DNA of 5,050 nucleotides, taken from positions 1 to 5,050 of the forward strand of contig NZ_CALIMW010000177.1 of the NCBI RefSeq assembly GCF_938045405.1, in the 5' to 3' direction. Below are positions 1 to 5,050 of the stretch, in pieces. Each line of letters starts with the position of its first letter. Position 1 is the stretch's first letter. This stretch comes from an uncultured Campylobacter sp. Its GTDB lineage: Bacteria > Campylobacterota > Campylobacteria > Campylobacterales > Campylobacteraceae. Under the pieces are notes generated by a model. That model did not search any database. It was not told where the DNA came from and saw only the letters and a list, made by a program, of their open reading frames with translations. A program made the position numbers and the translations under genes.

Positions 1-605
1 ATATTGGCGATCTCTTGATTTAGATCACCGCCCGCACCGAAAAACCCGGGCATCGGAAAAGGCTTTTCGTCACCAAATTTCTGATCTAGCTTAAGAGCCA
101 TGATCGGATCTTTGATGAGTGCAGCTAAGAATTTATCGGTGTATAGATAGCCTGCGCTACTAAGATCCGGAGGATTGACGCCGTATGCGGCACTAGCGCT
201 TGCTGCGTCCATAGGAGCGGGGATATTTGCACTTTTTACTCCATGACATGCGGTGCAGCCTGCATTTGTAAAGGTCTCGGCGCCGCGCACAGCATCGCCT
301 TTGCTAAGATCTATTTTATTTATCTCGTCCCAAAAAAGCACCGTTTTGTCTTGTTGCTCTTTCGCGCTGGCTAGGGCTTTTTTAGAATTTTTTATCATCG
401 TCTCATCCCCGCCTTTTTCAGCTGCGGCCAAAGCGCTTTCAGCTGCGGCTACGTTATGCGCGGCTAAAGCCGTATCGCCTGCTGCAAAATCGTAATTTAC
501 CGGATCGGTGTGCGGACTGAGCTTAGTATGAGCATAAGGCTCGATAAACCAGTATAAAATTCCCACACAAAAAAGCACTAAGATTAGGGTTCTTATCTCT
601 TTCAT
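1..605 (-). CDS. petC: PetC-type membrane-anchored cytochrome c of the bc1 complex (partial, 3' end outside window)
   Basis: This is the c-type cytochrome subunit of quinol:cytochrome c oxidoreductase, passing electrons from the Rieske centre to periplasmic cytochrome c. Reading from ATG at 605-603 gives 201 complete codons, open to the left edge. Residues about 5-21 (TLILVLFCVGILYWFIEP) form an N-terminal anchor or uncleaved signal. Residues about 41-88 are an Ala/Glu/Lys-rich helical linker. C117-T-A-C120-H121 (bases 257-243) is a covalent haem c site, and M185 in PFPMPGF is a plausible axial Met ligand. Family knowledge: epsilonproteobacterial PetC is a dihaem, c4-like protein unrelated to classical cytochrome c1. 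A second CXXCH is therefore expected beyond the edge but is not visible. The start is set by an AAAGAGGG ribosome site (620-613) seven bases upstream, inside the end of petB; only two bases separate it from the petB stop. Identification is firm, and the dihaem state is inferred. Confidence 0.93.
   Translation of the reverse strand, partial: MKEIRTLILVLFCVGILYWFIEPYAHTKLSPHTDPVNYDFAAGDTALAAHNVAAAESALAAAEKGGDETMIKNSKKALASAKEQQDKTVLFWDEINKIDLSKGDAVRGAETFTNAGCTACHGVKSANIPAPMDAASASAAYGVNPPDLSSAGYLYTDKFLAALIKDPIMALKLDQKFGDEKPFPMPGFFGAGGDLNQEIAN
416..449. repeat. 13-bp direct repeat, 21-base period, inside petC
   Basis: TTTCAGCTGCGGC occurs at 416-428 and again at 437-449, a period of 21 bases or seven codons. 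In PetC this encodes the consecutive heptads AAAESAL and AAAEKGG in the linker between membrane anchor and haem domain. This pattern suggests local in-frame duplication. Confidence 0.65.
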
Positions 606-607
606 GG

Positions 608-1867
608 CTAGACCCTCTTTCTTTCTGCGATCGTAATCAACGGAAGCACCACGACGAGCAATCCGATATAGATGATCGATAGGGCAAAGCCCCAGTATTT
701 ATTTTCGATACCGAGCTCCGCGCCGTCTGCAGGGAGCTTGCCGAAAAGGCTAAGCAGGATCATGTCGATTACTAAAATCCAAAACCAAATGAAAAACGCT
801 TTGTTTTTGTGTGCGGGCGCTACTACGCTGCTGCGATCAAATAGCGGTATGAAAAATAGCGAAACTCCGGCGAATGCAAATGCGATAAGCCCGATGTCGG
901 CGGCCTTAAGCGGTCCTACATCGAAGTAAAATCCGCGCAGAATTTCATATTCCCAGAGGAAGTACCATTCCGGATAGATATGCGTCGGGGTTTTGAGGCT
1001 GTTTGCCGGCTCGAAATTTATCGGATCCATCGCAAAATCGAAGTGAAAGCCGACCAGATAAAAGAAAAATATCATAAAGATACTGACGTAGAAAAAATCC
1101 TTCGCCAAAAAGCCCGGCCAAAACGGAATTACCTTGCTTTCGCTAGTTTTTCCTTCCAAATACTTCTCGCCCTCGAGCTCAAAGTCAATCTCCTCGCCGT
1201 CTAGGTTATTTACATGCGGAAATCTAAGCGAATAAAAATGCACTGCCAGCACCGCAACCACCACGAGAGGCAGTAAGCAGACGTGAAGCATAAAAAATCG
1301 CGTCAGCGTCGGATCGCTTACGGCGTAATCGCCGCGAATCCACTCTACTATCGCGTCGCCAACTACTGGAATTCCACCAAAAAGATTAGTAATAACCATC
1401 GCTGCCCAGTAGCTCATCTGCCCCCATGGAAGCATATAGCCGCTAAAAGCCTCCGCCGAAAAGATGATGAAAAGCAGCATTCCGCTTACCCAAATCATCT
1501 CTCGTCCTTGCTTATACGAGCGGTAATATATAGCTACTAAAGTATGAATGTATAAGATCAAAAATACAACTGATGCCGATACCGCGTGGATATGTCGCCA
1601 TAGCCAGCCGTATTCGACCTCTTTCATAATCGTGAAATTTACGCTATCAAATGCGAGATTTACATCCGGCTTATAATACATCACGAGCATCAAGCCGCTT
1701 ACGAATAAAACTATAAATAGCGTCATCAAAATAACGCCCATCGCCCAAAGGAAGCTGATATTTTTAGGAATCCAATACTCGCTTACCATCACCTTGAAAA
1801 ATTTTGTTACGGCGAGTCTTTGGTCAAACCAATCCCAAACTCCCGTAGCTTTTCTTATATGTGCCAT
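608..1867 (-). CDS. petB: Cytochrome b subunit of the bc1 complex (PetB)
   Basis: This 419-residue integral membrane subunit binds haems bL and bH and forms the quinol-oxidising (Qo) and quinone-reducing (Qi) sites. The haem ligands are visible as H94 (RHIHAVSAS) and H108 (YIHTL) in the second membrane helix, and H195 (FFMLHV) and H210 (AVHFYSL) in the fourth. LPWGQMSYW (146-154) matches the conserved helix-C region, and P299-E300-W301-Y302 is the Qo-site PEWY motif. About eight hydrophobic helices can be traced (near 38-65, 88-118, 126-145, 187-213, 257-277, 321-341, 355-375, 389-413), so the b6-like and subunit-IV-like halves are fused in one chain. A charged loop (about 218-250) precedes the C-terminal half. 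The spacing of the second His pair is 15, as in cytochrome b6, not 14 as in mitochondrial cytochrome b. The start at 1867 is fixed by AGGAGG (1878-1873), which overlaps the petA stop. It is translated between petA and petC. Confidence 0.98.
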   Translation of the reverse strand: MAHIRKATGVWDWFDQRLAVTKFFKVMVSEYWIPKNISFLWAMGVILMTLFIVLFVSGLMLVMYYKPDVNLAFDSVNFTIMKEVEYGWLWRHIHAVSASVVFLILYIHTLVAIYYRSYKQGREMIWVSGMLLFIIFSAEAFSGYMLPWGQMSYWAAMVITNLFGGIPVVGDAIVEWIRGDYAVSDPTLTRFFMLHVCLLPLVVVAVLAVHFYSLRFPHVNNLDGEEIDFELEGEKYLEGKTSESKVIPFWPGFLAKDFFYVSIFMIFFFYLVGFHFDFAMDPINFEPANSLKTPTHIYPEWYFLWEYEILRGFYFDVGPLKAADIGLIAFAFAGVSLFFIPLFDRSSVVAPAHKNKAFFIWFWILVIDMILLSLFGKLPADGAELGIENKYWGFALSIIYIGLLVVVLPLITIAERKRV

Positions 1868-1876
1868 CTGCGCCTC

Positions 1877-2383
1877 CTATGCTTTCTGCTTTAGGGCTTG
1901 GTATTCGGGGCCCTCTTCGCCTAAAACGAGTTTCGTTCCGTCGATTTTAAAGGGCGGTATATCCATAGGGCGCGGCGGCGGACCGAACACGTTTACGCCG
2001 TTAGCATCGAAAATTCCGCCGTGACATGCACAGATGAATTGTTGTGTCGATGGCTTGTAGCTAGGAATACAGCCCAAATGCGTACAAAGCCCGATGCAAA
2101 GCGTATATCTAGCATCCCCTACGACGACGTCACGGGCATCGTTTTTAGGCATATCGGCAGTCTTTTTAAGCACGAAAATCGGCTTTTTACGCCACTGTGT
2201 TTGATACAGCTCGCCCTCTTTGATCGGACTTAAATCTACCGTAGTGACGCCGGCGGCGCGCACGCTAGGTAACGGATCCCACGATTTCTTCATCCCCACG
2301 AGTGCGAAAACGCCACCCACAGCGGCAACCGCGCCGAAAGTAAGCCCGATAAAGCCTCGTCTATCCTGTTTTAGATCAGACAT
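1877..2383 (-). CDS. petA: Rieske [2Fe-2S] iron-sulfur subunit of the bc1 complex (PetA)
   Basis: This 168-residue protein carries the high-potential [2Fe-2S] cluster that takes the first electron from quinol at the Qo site and delivers it to PetC. The N-terminus has a twin-arginine motif (R8-R9-G-F-I-G) followed by a hydrophobic segment to about residue 30. This indicates Tat export of the folded cluster protein, with the segment kept as a membrane anchor, as known for Rieske proteins. Box 1 is C100-T-H102-L-G-C105 and box 2 is C118-A-C120-H121-G-G. The cluster ligands are C100, H102, C118 and H121, with C105-C120 as the expected disulfide. GPPPRPMD (134-141) is the conserved proline loop. 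The length is typical for bacterial bc1 Rieske proteins. The start has GAAAGGA (2395-2389) five bases upstream. It is first in the operon, nine bases before petB, and a candidate promoter lies 50-75 bases upstream. Confidence 0.97.
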   Translation of the reverse strand: MSDLKQDRRGFIGLTFGAVAAVGGVFALVGMKKSWDPLPSVRAAGVTTVDLSPIKEGELYQTQWRKKPIFVLKKTADMPKNDARDVVVGDARYTLCIGLCTHLGCIPSYKPSTQQFICACHGGIFDANGVNVFGPPPRPMDIPPFKIDGTKLVLGEEGPEYQALKQKA

Positions 2384-2403
2384 CTTTATCCTTTCAAATT
2401 AAG

Positions 2404-2423
2404 AAATTGACAAGCGTCAATTT
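2404..2423. repeat. 8-bp perfect inverted repeat in the petA leader
   Basis: AAATTGAC (2404-2411) and GTCAATTT (2416-2423) are perfect reverse complements around the four-base centre AAGC. The element ends 20 bases before the petA start codon and just upstream of its ribosome site. It lies downstream of TATAAT and overlaps the alternative -10 TAAAAT. It could be an operator or an mRNA hairpin in the leader. The sequence alone does not decide. Confidence 0.6.
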
Positions 2424-2450
2424 TAGCCAAATAAAGATTAAATCAATATG

Positions 2451-2479
2451 ATTATAAGCAGAAATTTAGCTTAACCTTG
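2451..2479 (-). promoter_or_regulatory. Candidate sigma-70 promoter of petABC
   Basis: On the minus strand a perfect TATAAT hexamer lies at 2456-2451, preceded by TGCT (a TG one base off the usual extended -10 position). Its -35 region would fall near 2474-2479, where no TTGACA-like hexamer is seen. Weak -35 elements are normal in Campylobacter, where the -10 box and upstream T-rich periodicity dominate. A start would fall near 2444, giving a leader of about 60 bases before petA. A second possible -10, TAAAAT, lies nearer the gene at about 2424-2419 behind a T-rich stretch, so the assignment is not unique. Confidence 0.5.
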
Positions 2480-2490
2480 CAAGCTAAATT
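2463..2490. repeat. 10-bp perfect inverted repeat upstream of the petA -10 box
   Basis: AATTTAGCTT (2463-2472) and AAGCTAAATT (2481-2490) are exact reverse complements separated by eight bases. The structure begins seven bases upstream of the TATAAT box and covers the -35 region of the candidate petA promoter. It could be an operator for a dimeric regulator, or a stem-loop that ends read-through from the ccsA side. Neither strand shows a long T run after the stem, which makes a classical terminator less likely. Confidence 0.6.
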
Positions 2491-2589
2491 ATATTTTAAG
2501 ATAATTTTAATGCCTGGTGAGGCGTTTTCGCAGTTTAAAATTTTATAAATTTTAAAATTCTGTCATGTTCTATCATGGCGCGAAATTTA

Positions 2590-2651
2590 AAATTTTAAAA
2601 TTTTGTCACGCAAGAGTTATTGCGACAATGGCGTGCGAAATTTTAAAATTT
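2590..2651. repeat. Long imperfect inverted repeat (hairpin) built on two palindromes
   Basis: The left arm, 2590-2611, is AAATTTTAAAATTT followed by TGT and CACGC. The right arm, 2631-2651, is GCGTG, then CG, then AAATTTTAAAATTT. They pair over about 19 bases with a small internal mismatch (TGT against CG) around a 19-base loop. A competing local hairpin uses TTGTC (2603-2607) with GACAA (2624-2628) and GCAA (2610-2613) with TTGC (2620-2623), a two-base bulge and the loop GAGTTA. Only one of the two folds can form at a time. Confidence 0.6.
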
Positions 2652-2781
2652 CGACATCATAAATAAAATTTCATAAAGTGCGAGATTTTAAATTTTAAAT
2701 TTAAAGATGAGCATAGAATTTATAAAATCAAATTTTAAAATTTCACTGCTCGGCTATGGCAGCGGCGGGGCGAATTTTGCA

Positions 2782-2793
2782 CTAGCGCGCTAG
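2782..2793. repeat. 12-bp perfect GC-containing palindrome
   Basis: CTAGCGCGCTAG is a perfect palindrome inside a short GC-rich island (about 2746-2796) that interrupts the A/T-rich region. It lies four bases before the A/T palindrome at 2797-2810. A site for a dimeric DNA-binding protein is possible, but nothing beyond symmetry supports this. Confidence 0.45.
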
Positions 2794-2903
2794 CTGAAAT
2801 TTTAAAATTCTAGAATTCATCGAGCTTCCGTCGTATGAAAAAATTCCACTAGAAGTAAAATTTAAAACATTAAAATCCCGTAGCGGTGCAAATTCCAAAT
2901 CAT

Positions 2904-2998
2904 TAGAATTTTACGACGTCTTAAAATTTCAAGCATCAAAAATTCTGTCGCGATGCAAAATTTTAAAATTTAGCGCAATCGCGAGTCGTAAAATTCTA
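2904..2998. repeat. 14-bp inverted repeat with 67-base spacer
   Basis: TAGAATTTTACGAC (2904-2917) is the exact reverse complement of GTCGTAAAATTCTA (2985-2998). The arms carry non-A/T bases in matching places, so they are less likely to pair by composition alone than the A/T blocks. The spacer contains the exact AAATTTTAAAATTT copy at 2958-2971. No ORF links the arms. Confidence 0.6.
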
Positions 2999-3129
2999 TA
3001 AAATTCTGCGGGATCCTAAAGCCTAGCCAAAATTTAAAGATAAATTTCATAAATCCATAAAGCCTCGGCAAGCTGCAAAATCTGGGCGAAATTTCAAAAT
3101 TATTATTCTAAAATTTGAGCCCCACCTAT

Positions 3130-5050
3130 CTAAAGCCTAGTTGCTTTGCCCGAGCGAAAATACGCCGCGATCGCAAGAGCCACCATCGAAGCGACCATCG
3201 CGTACGCCCAGCCCGGCACCGGAATACGCTCGCCGCTAGCGTAGGAGTGCATGCCGCTTAGGTAGAAATTTACACCAAAATAGGTCATTATGACGCTAAA
3301 ATACGCAAACATCGATGCTACGGCAAAGGCGAATTGATTATTGAGCTTAGGCATAAATCTAAAATGTACGACCACCGCGTAGATGAAAATCGTAATGAGC
3401 GCCCAGGTCTCCTTCGGATCCCAGCCCCAGTAGCGCCCCCAGCTTTCATTCGCCCACACGCCGCCTAGGAAGTTGCCCACCGTCAGTAAGCAAAGCCCTA
3501 GGATCATCGACATTTCGTTGATGTGCGTCGCCTCCGTGATGTTGCGCGCGATCTCGGGGTTTTTCTTATCGAATAAAAACATCACGAGGGTAAAAATTCC
3601 AAGCAGCATGCAAAGGCCTAAAAATCCGTAGCTCGCGGTGATTACCGAGACGTGGATCGTAAGCCAGTGCGATTTTAGAACCGGCTGGAGATTAGTGATC
3701 TGCGGATCGATGTCGCTAAGATGCGCCACCATCAGCGTTATGCCCGCCATTATCGAGGTAAGCGCCAGCGAGATTGCAGATTTGCGCGAGAAAAATATTC
3801 CGCTTAGCGACAGCGCCCACGCGATGTAGATGAGCGATTCGTAGGAGTTGCTCCACGGCGCGTGCCCCGAGACGTAGCCGCGCAGCGCAAGACCCGCGGT
3901 ATGCGCGATAAAAGCGACGATATTTACGATATAAACGAGCTTAAACGCGCCGCCTAAGCGAAGAGCGGGCTTCATCATCCGCAAAAAGATAAAGATCAGA
4001 AGCAAAAATCCCGAGATAGTGTAGATCGGAAAGAGGCGAGAAAAAATTTTAGCCTTATTAAATAAAATTTCATATTTTATCGCGCTCTCGCTAGGCATTA
4101 AATTTGCGCCGTTTTGTGCTTGGTATTTTTTGACGTAGCTTAGCATCTTTTCTGCGCCGCTCCAATCCCCGCTTTCTTGGGCATAAACTACGGACGAAAC
4201 GAATATTCCCATCATCTTTTTAACTTCAGCAGATTCGTTTTGATCCAGCGCATCGCCTAGATATAGCGGCGAAAGCCACTCGTTATTTTTAGCGTTCTTA
4301 ACCGGAATAATTCTAAAATAATCCCCCATAAACGCCGAGTAAAAGACGTTTACGCGCTCATTTACCTTGATGATCTCTTTATCTAGCACGCCGCGGTTGC
4401 CCAAAGGCTTGCGGTTGATCTCCTCGACCATTTTATCGAGCTTGTAGTAGCTCTCGCCGCCTTTAAATTCAAAAAAATCCATCATACTGGCGTGGCTTTG
4501 CTTCTCGTCCATACCTAGAATTTTCTTAAGCTCCGGCTCGCTAACCTTGATAATCGGCGCACGCCTCCAGTAGCTTTGATTTAGCATAAACGAAAGCGCA
4601 GCGGCGTTATGGTTTAAAATTTCGCCATTTGGCGCCTTGTAGTTGTCGGCACGGTAAATTTTATTTAAAAGCTCCCTAGAAACGGTATCAAAAGGCTCCA
4701 TTCGCCCATCAAATCCCTGAATTACGAGGCTTGCTAGATCTTCGCTAAATTTAGGATCAAATTTCGGCACGGCTAGCTCGCCTCCCATAGTAGAAAAATT
4801 ATGCGGCGGGACGGAGTCTTGCTCCGCTGCAGATTCTTGCGAAACGGAGCTCTGCTTGGAATTTTCGGCGGCGGAATTCGGCGCGGAATTTTGCGAAGCG
4901 GGATCTTGCACGCTAGCAGGACTTTGCGGCGCTGAATTTTGCAGAATAGAATTTTGAGTCGTAGAGTTTTGTTCGGCGTTTGCTGTGCTAGGATACAATG
5001 CAGCCAAGCTCAAAGCCAACGCGCCTACAAATGCTAATGCCGCGCCTTTA
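3130..5050 (-). CDS. ccsA: System II cytochrome c maturation protein, CcsA / fused CcsBA C-terminal part (5' end outside window)
   Basis: This protein exports haem and ligates it to CXXCH apocytochromes outside the membrane. From TTG at 5019 there are 629 codons, but the frame stays open to the right edge. That extra part reads KGAALAFVGALA and continues into a hydrophobic segment ending in ANA (residue 15), so 5019 is almost certainly not the true start. Residues 16-72 are a Q/N/S/A-rich linker with QNSxx repeats. Residues 80-325 form a soluble, probably periplasmic domain containing GRMEPFDT (105-112). About nine membrane helices follow. The WWD haem motif spans 522-537 (W522, W527, W531, W533, D534; bases 3456-3409). 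Flanking haem ligands are H456 (WLTIHVSV) and H591 (GMHSYASG), with the membrane His H552 (VVHFRF). In Campylobacterota this unit is usually fused behind a ResB/CcsB domain. The hydrophobic edge segment could be the last ResB helix or a signal peptide, and the window cannot separate these. PetC upstream of the left edge is an expected substrate. Confidence 0.9.
   Translation of the reverse strand, partial: KGAALAFVGALALSLAALYPSTANAEQNSTTQNSILQNSAPQSPASVQDPASQNSAPNSAAENSKQSSVSQESAAEQDSVPPHNFSTMGGELAVPKFDPKFSEDLASLVIQGFDGRMEPFDTVSRELLNKIYRADNYKAPNGEILNHNAAALSFMLNQSYWRRAPIIKVSEPELKKILGMDEKQSHASMMDFFEFKGGESYYKLDKMVEEINRKPLGNRGVLDKEIIKVNERVNVFYSAFMGDYFRIIPVKNAKNNEWLSPLYLGDALDQNESAEVKKMMGIFVSSVVYAQESGDWSGAEKMLSYVKKYQAQNGANLMPSESAIKYEILFNKAKIFSRLFPIYTISGFLLLIFIFLRMMKPALRLGGAFKLVYIVNIVAFIAHTAGLALRGYVSGHAPWSNSYESLIYIAWALSLSGIFFSRKSAISLALTSIMAGITLMVAHLSDIDPQITNLQPVLKSHWLTIHVSVITASYGFLGLCMLLGIFTLVMFLFDKKNPEIARNITEATHINEMSMILGLCLLTVGNFLGGVWANESWGRYWGWDPKETWALITIFIYAVVVHFRFMPKLNNQFAFAVASMFAYFSVIMTYFGVNFYLSGMHSYASGERIPVPGWAYAMVASMVALAIAAYFRSGKATRL
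4886..4973. repeat. QNSxx-coding short repeats in the ccsA linker
   Basis: On the plus strand GAATTTTG occurs at 4886, 4934 and 4949, with the variant GAGTTTTG at 4964. The last three copies are spaced exactly 15 bases apart, giving three tandem pentapeptides QNSTT, QNSIL and QNSAP on the minus strand. The units are degenerate, so this is an older or selected repeat, not a clean microsatellite. Confidence 0.6.

Larger units (their letters stand above)
2547..2810. repeat. Quasi-regular array of AAATTTTAAAATTT-type palindromes
   Basis: Exact 14-base palindromes AAATTTTAAAATTT lie at 2590-2603, 2638-2651 and 2730-2743. One-mismatch copies ending in ATTC lie at 2547-2560 and 2797-2810, and a shortened copy at 2690-2702. 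Centres of the first five elements are about 43, 48, 51 and 41 bases apart, then a gap of 67. A further exact copy stands alone at 2958-2971. The copy at 2638 extends to an 18-base perfect palindrome with CG at both ends (2636-2653). Confidence 0.75.
2424..3129. other. Long AT-rich, palindrome-rich intergenic region between ccsA and petA
   Basis: No convincing protein gene or tRNA is seen here on either strand. The longest ORF noticed is only about 28 codons. The stretch is built from short GC-containing segments separated by A/T blocks. The ten-base palindrome ATTTTAAAAT occurs exactly six times, at 2549, 2592, 2640, 2732, 2799 and 2960. Degenerate versions such as ATTTTAAATTTTAAATTT (2685-2702) fill much of the rest. 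The phrase AATTYTGTC recurs beside the blocks (2556, 2599, 2941). The composition differs sharply from the flanking genes. It may be a family of dispersed intergenic repeats or a decayed segment. Confidence 0.8.

Noticed and set aside
253..1540. Plus-strand open frames at 253-495, 672-929, 980-1204 and 1283-1540
   Set aside because: They lie entirely opposite petC and petB, which have clear family motifs. Their translations show no recognisable domain and they lack good ribosome sites.
1794..2402. Plus-strand open frames at 1794-2024, 2021-2233 and 2220-2402
   Set aside because: They are antisense to the petA/petB region with no domain signal; coding constraint of the Rieske and cytochrome b genes explains them.
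2510..2525. Possible terminator stem ATGCCT-GGTG-AGGCGT followed by TTTT on the plus strand
   Set aside because: The stem is short with a G-T pair and there is no plus-strand gene upstream to terminate. On the minus strand it is not followed by a T run.
3063..3077. Possible ccsA terminator at the GC-rich GCCTCGGCAAGCTGC segment
   Set aside because: No stable stem with a following T run could be drawn on the minus strand, so no terminator is called for ccsA.
2384..3129. CRISPR array suggested by regularly spaced repeats
   Set aside because: The repeats are short A/T palindromes of varying length and spacing. There are no 25-37-base conserved repeats, unique equal-length spacers or cas genes.
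3638..3829. Plus-strand 63-codon frame inside the CcsA gene
   Set aside because: It is antisense to a well-supported membrane domain and has no recognisable motif.

Overview
The window looks like part of a Campylobacter-type (Campylobacterota / epsilonproteobacterial) chromosome. This rests on three things: a petA-petB-petC gene order encoding a Rieske protein, a single fused cytochrome b and a CXXCH c-type cytochrome (in place of a classical cytochrome c1); a System II (CcsA/CcsBA-type) cytochrome c maturation gene; and fairly GC-balanced genes next to an extremely A/T-rich intergenic stretch. The balanced codon use suggests one of the less AT-rich Campylobacter species. That species-level idea is inference only.

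All recognisable genes lie on the minus strand, so read from right to left. (1) From the right edge down to 3130 is the C-terminal part of a CcsA/CcsBA haem-export and cytochrome c synthetase protein. It carries the WWD haem motif and its histidines, and its 5' end lies outside the window. (2) From 2384 to 3129 is a 746-base region without a convincing gene. It holds six exact copies of the palindrome ATTTTAAAAT, several longer inverted repeats and a GC-rich island. Its petA-proximal end carries a probable promoter flanked by two clean inverted repeats. (3) petA (2383-1877), petB (1867-608) and petC (605 to beyond the left edge) form a tight operon with spacers of 9 and 2 bases. petC is cut by the window edge but clearly starts at 605.

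Functionally, PetABC is the quinol:cytochrome c oxidoreductase (complex III) of the respiratory chain, in these organisms using menaquinol. The haem c groups of PetC must be attached outside the cytoplasmic membrane by the System II machinery encoded just upstream, so the two loci belong to the same process.

No mobile element, CRISPR array, tRNA or rRNA was seen, and there is no clear new system. The parts worth a second look are the palindrome-rich intergenic region, the inverted repeats around the petA promoter, and two apparently expanded low-complexity linkers: a heptad-like Ala/Glu segment in PetC and a QNSxx-repeat segment in the CcsA protein.
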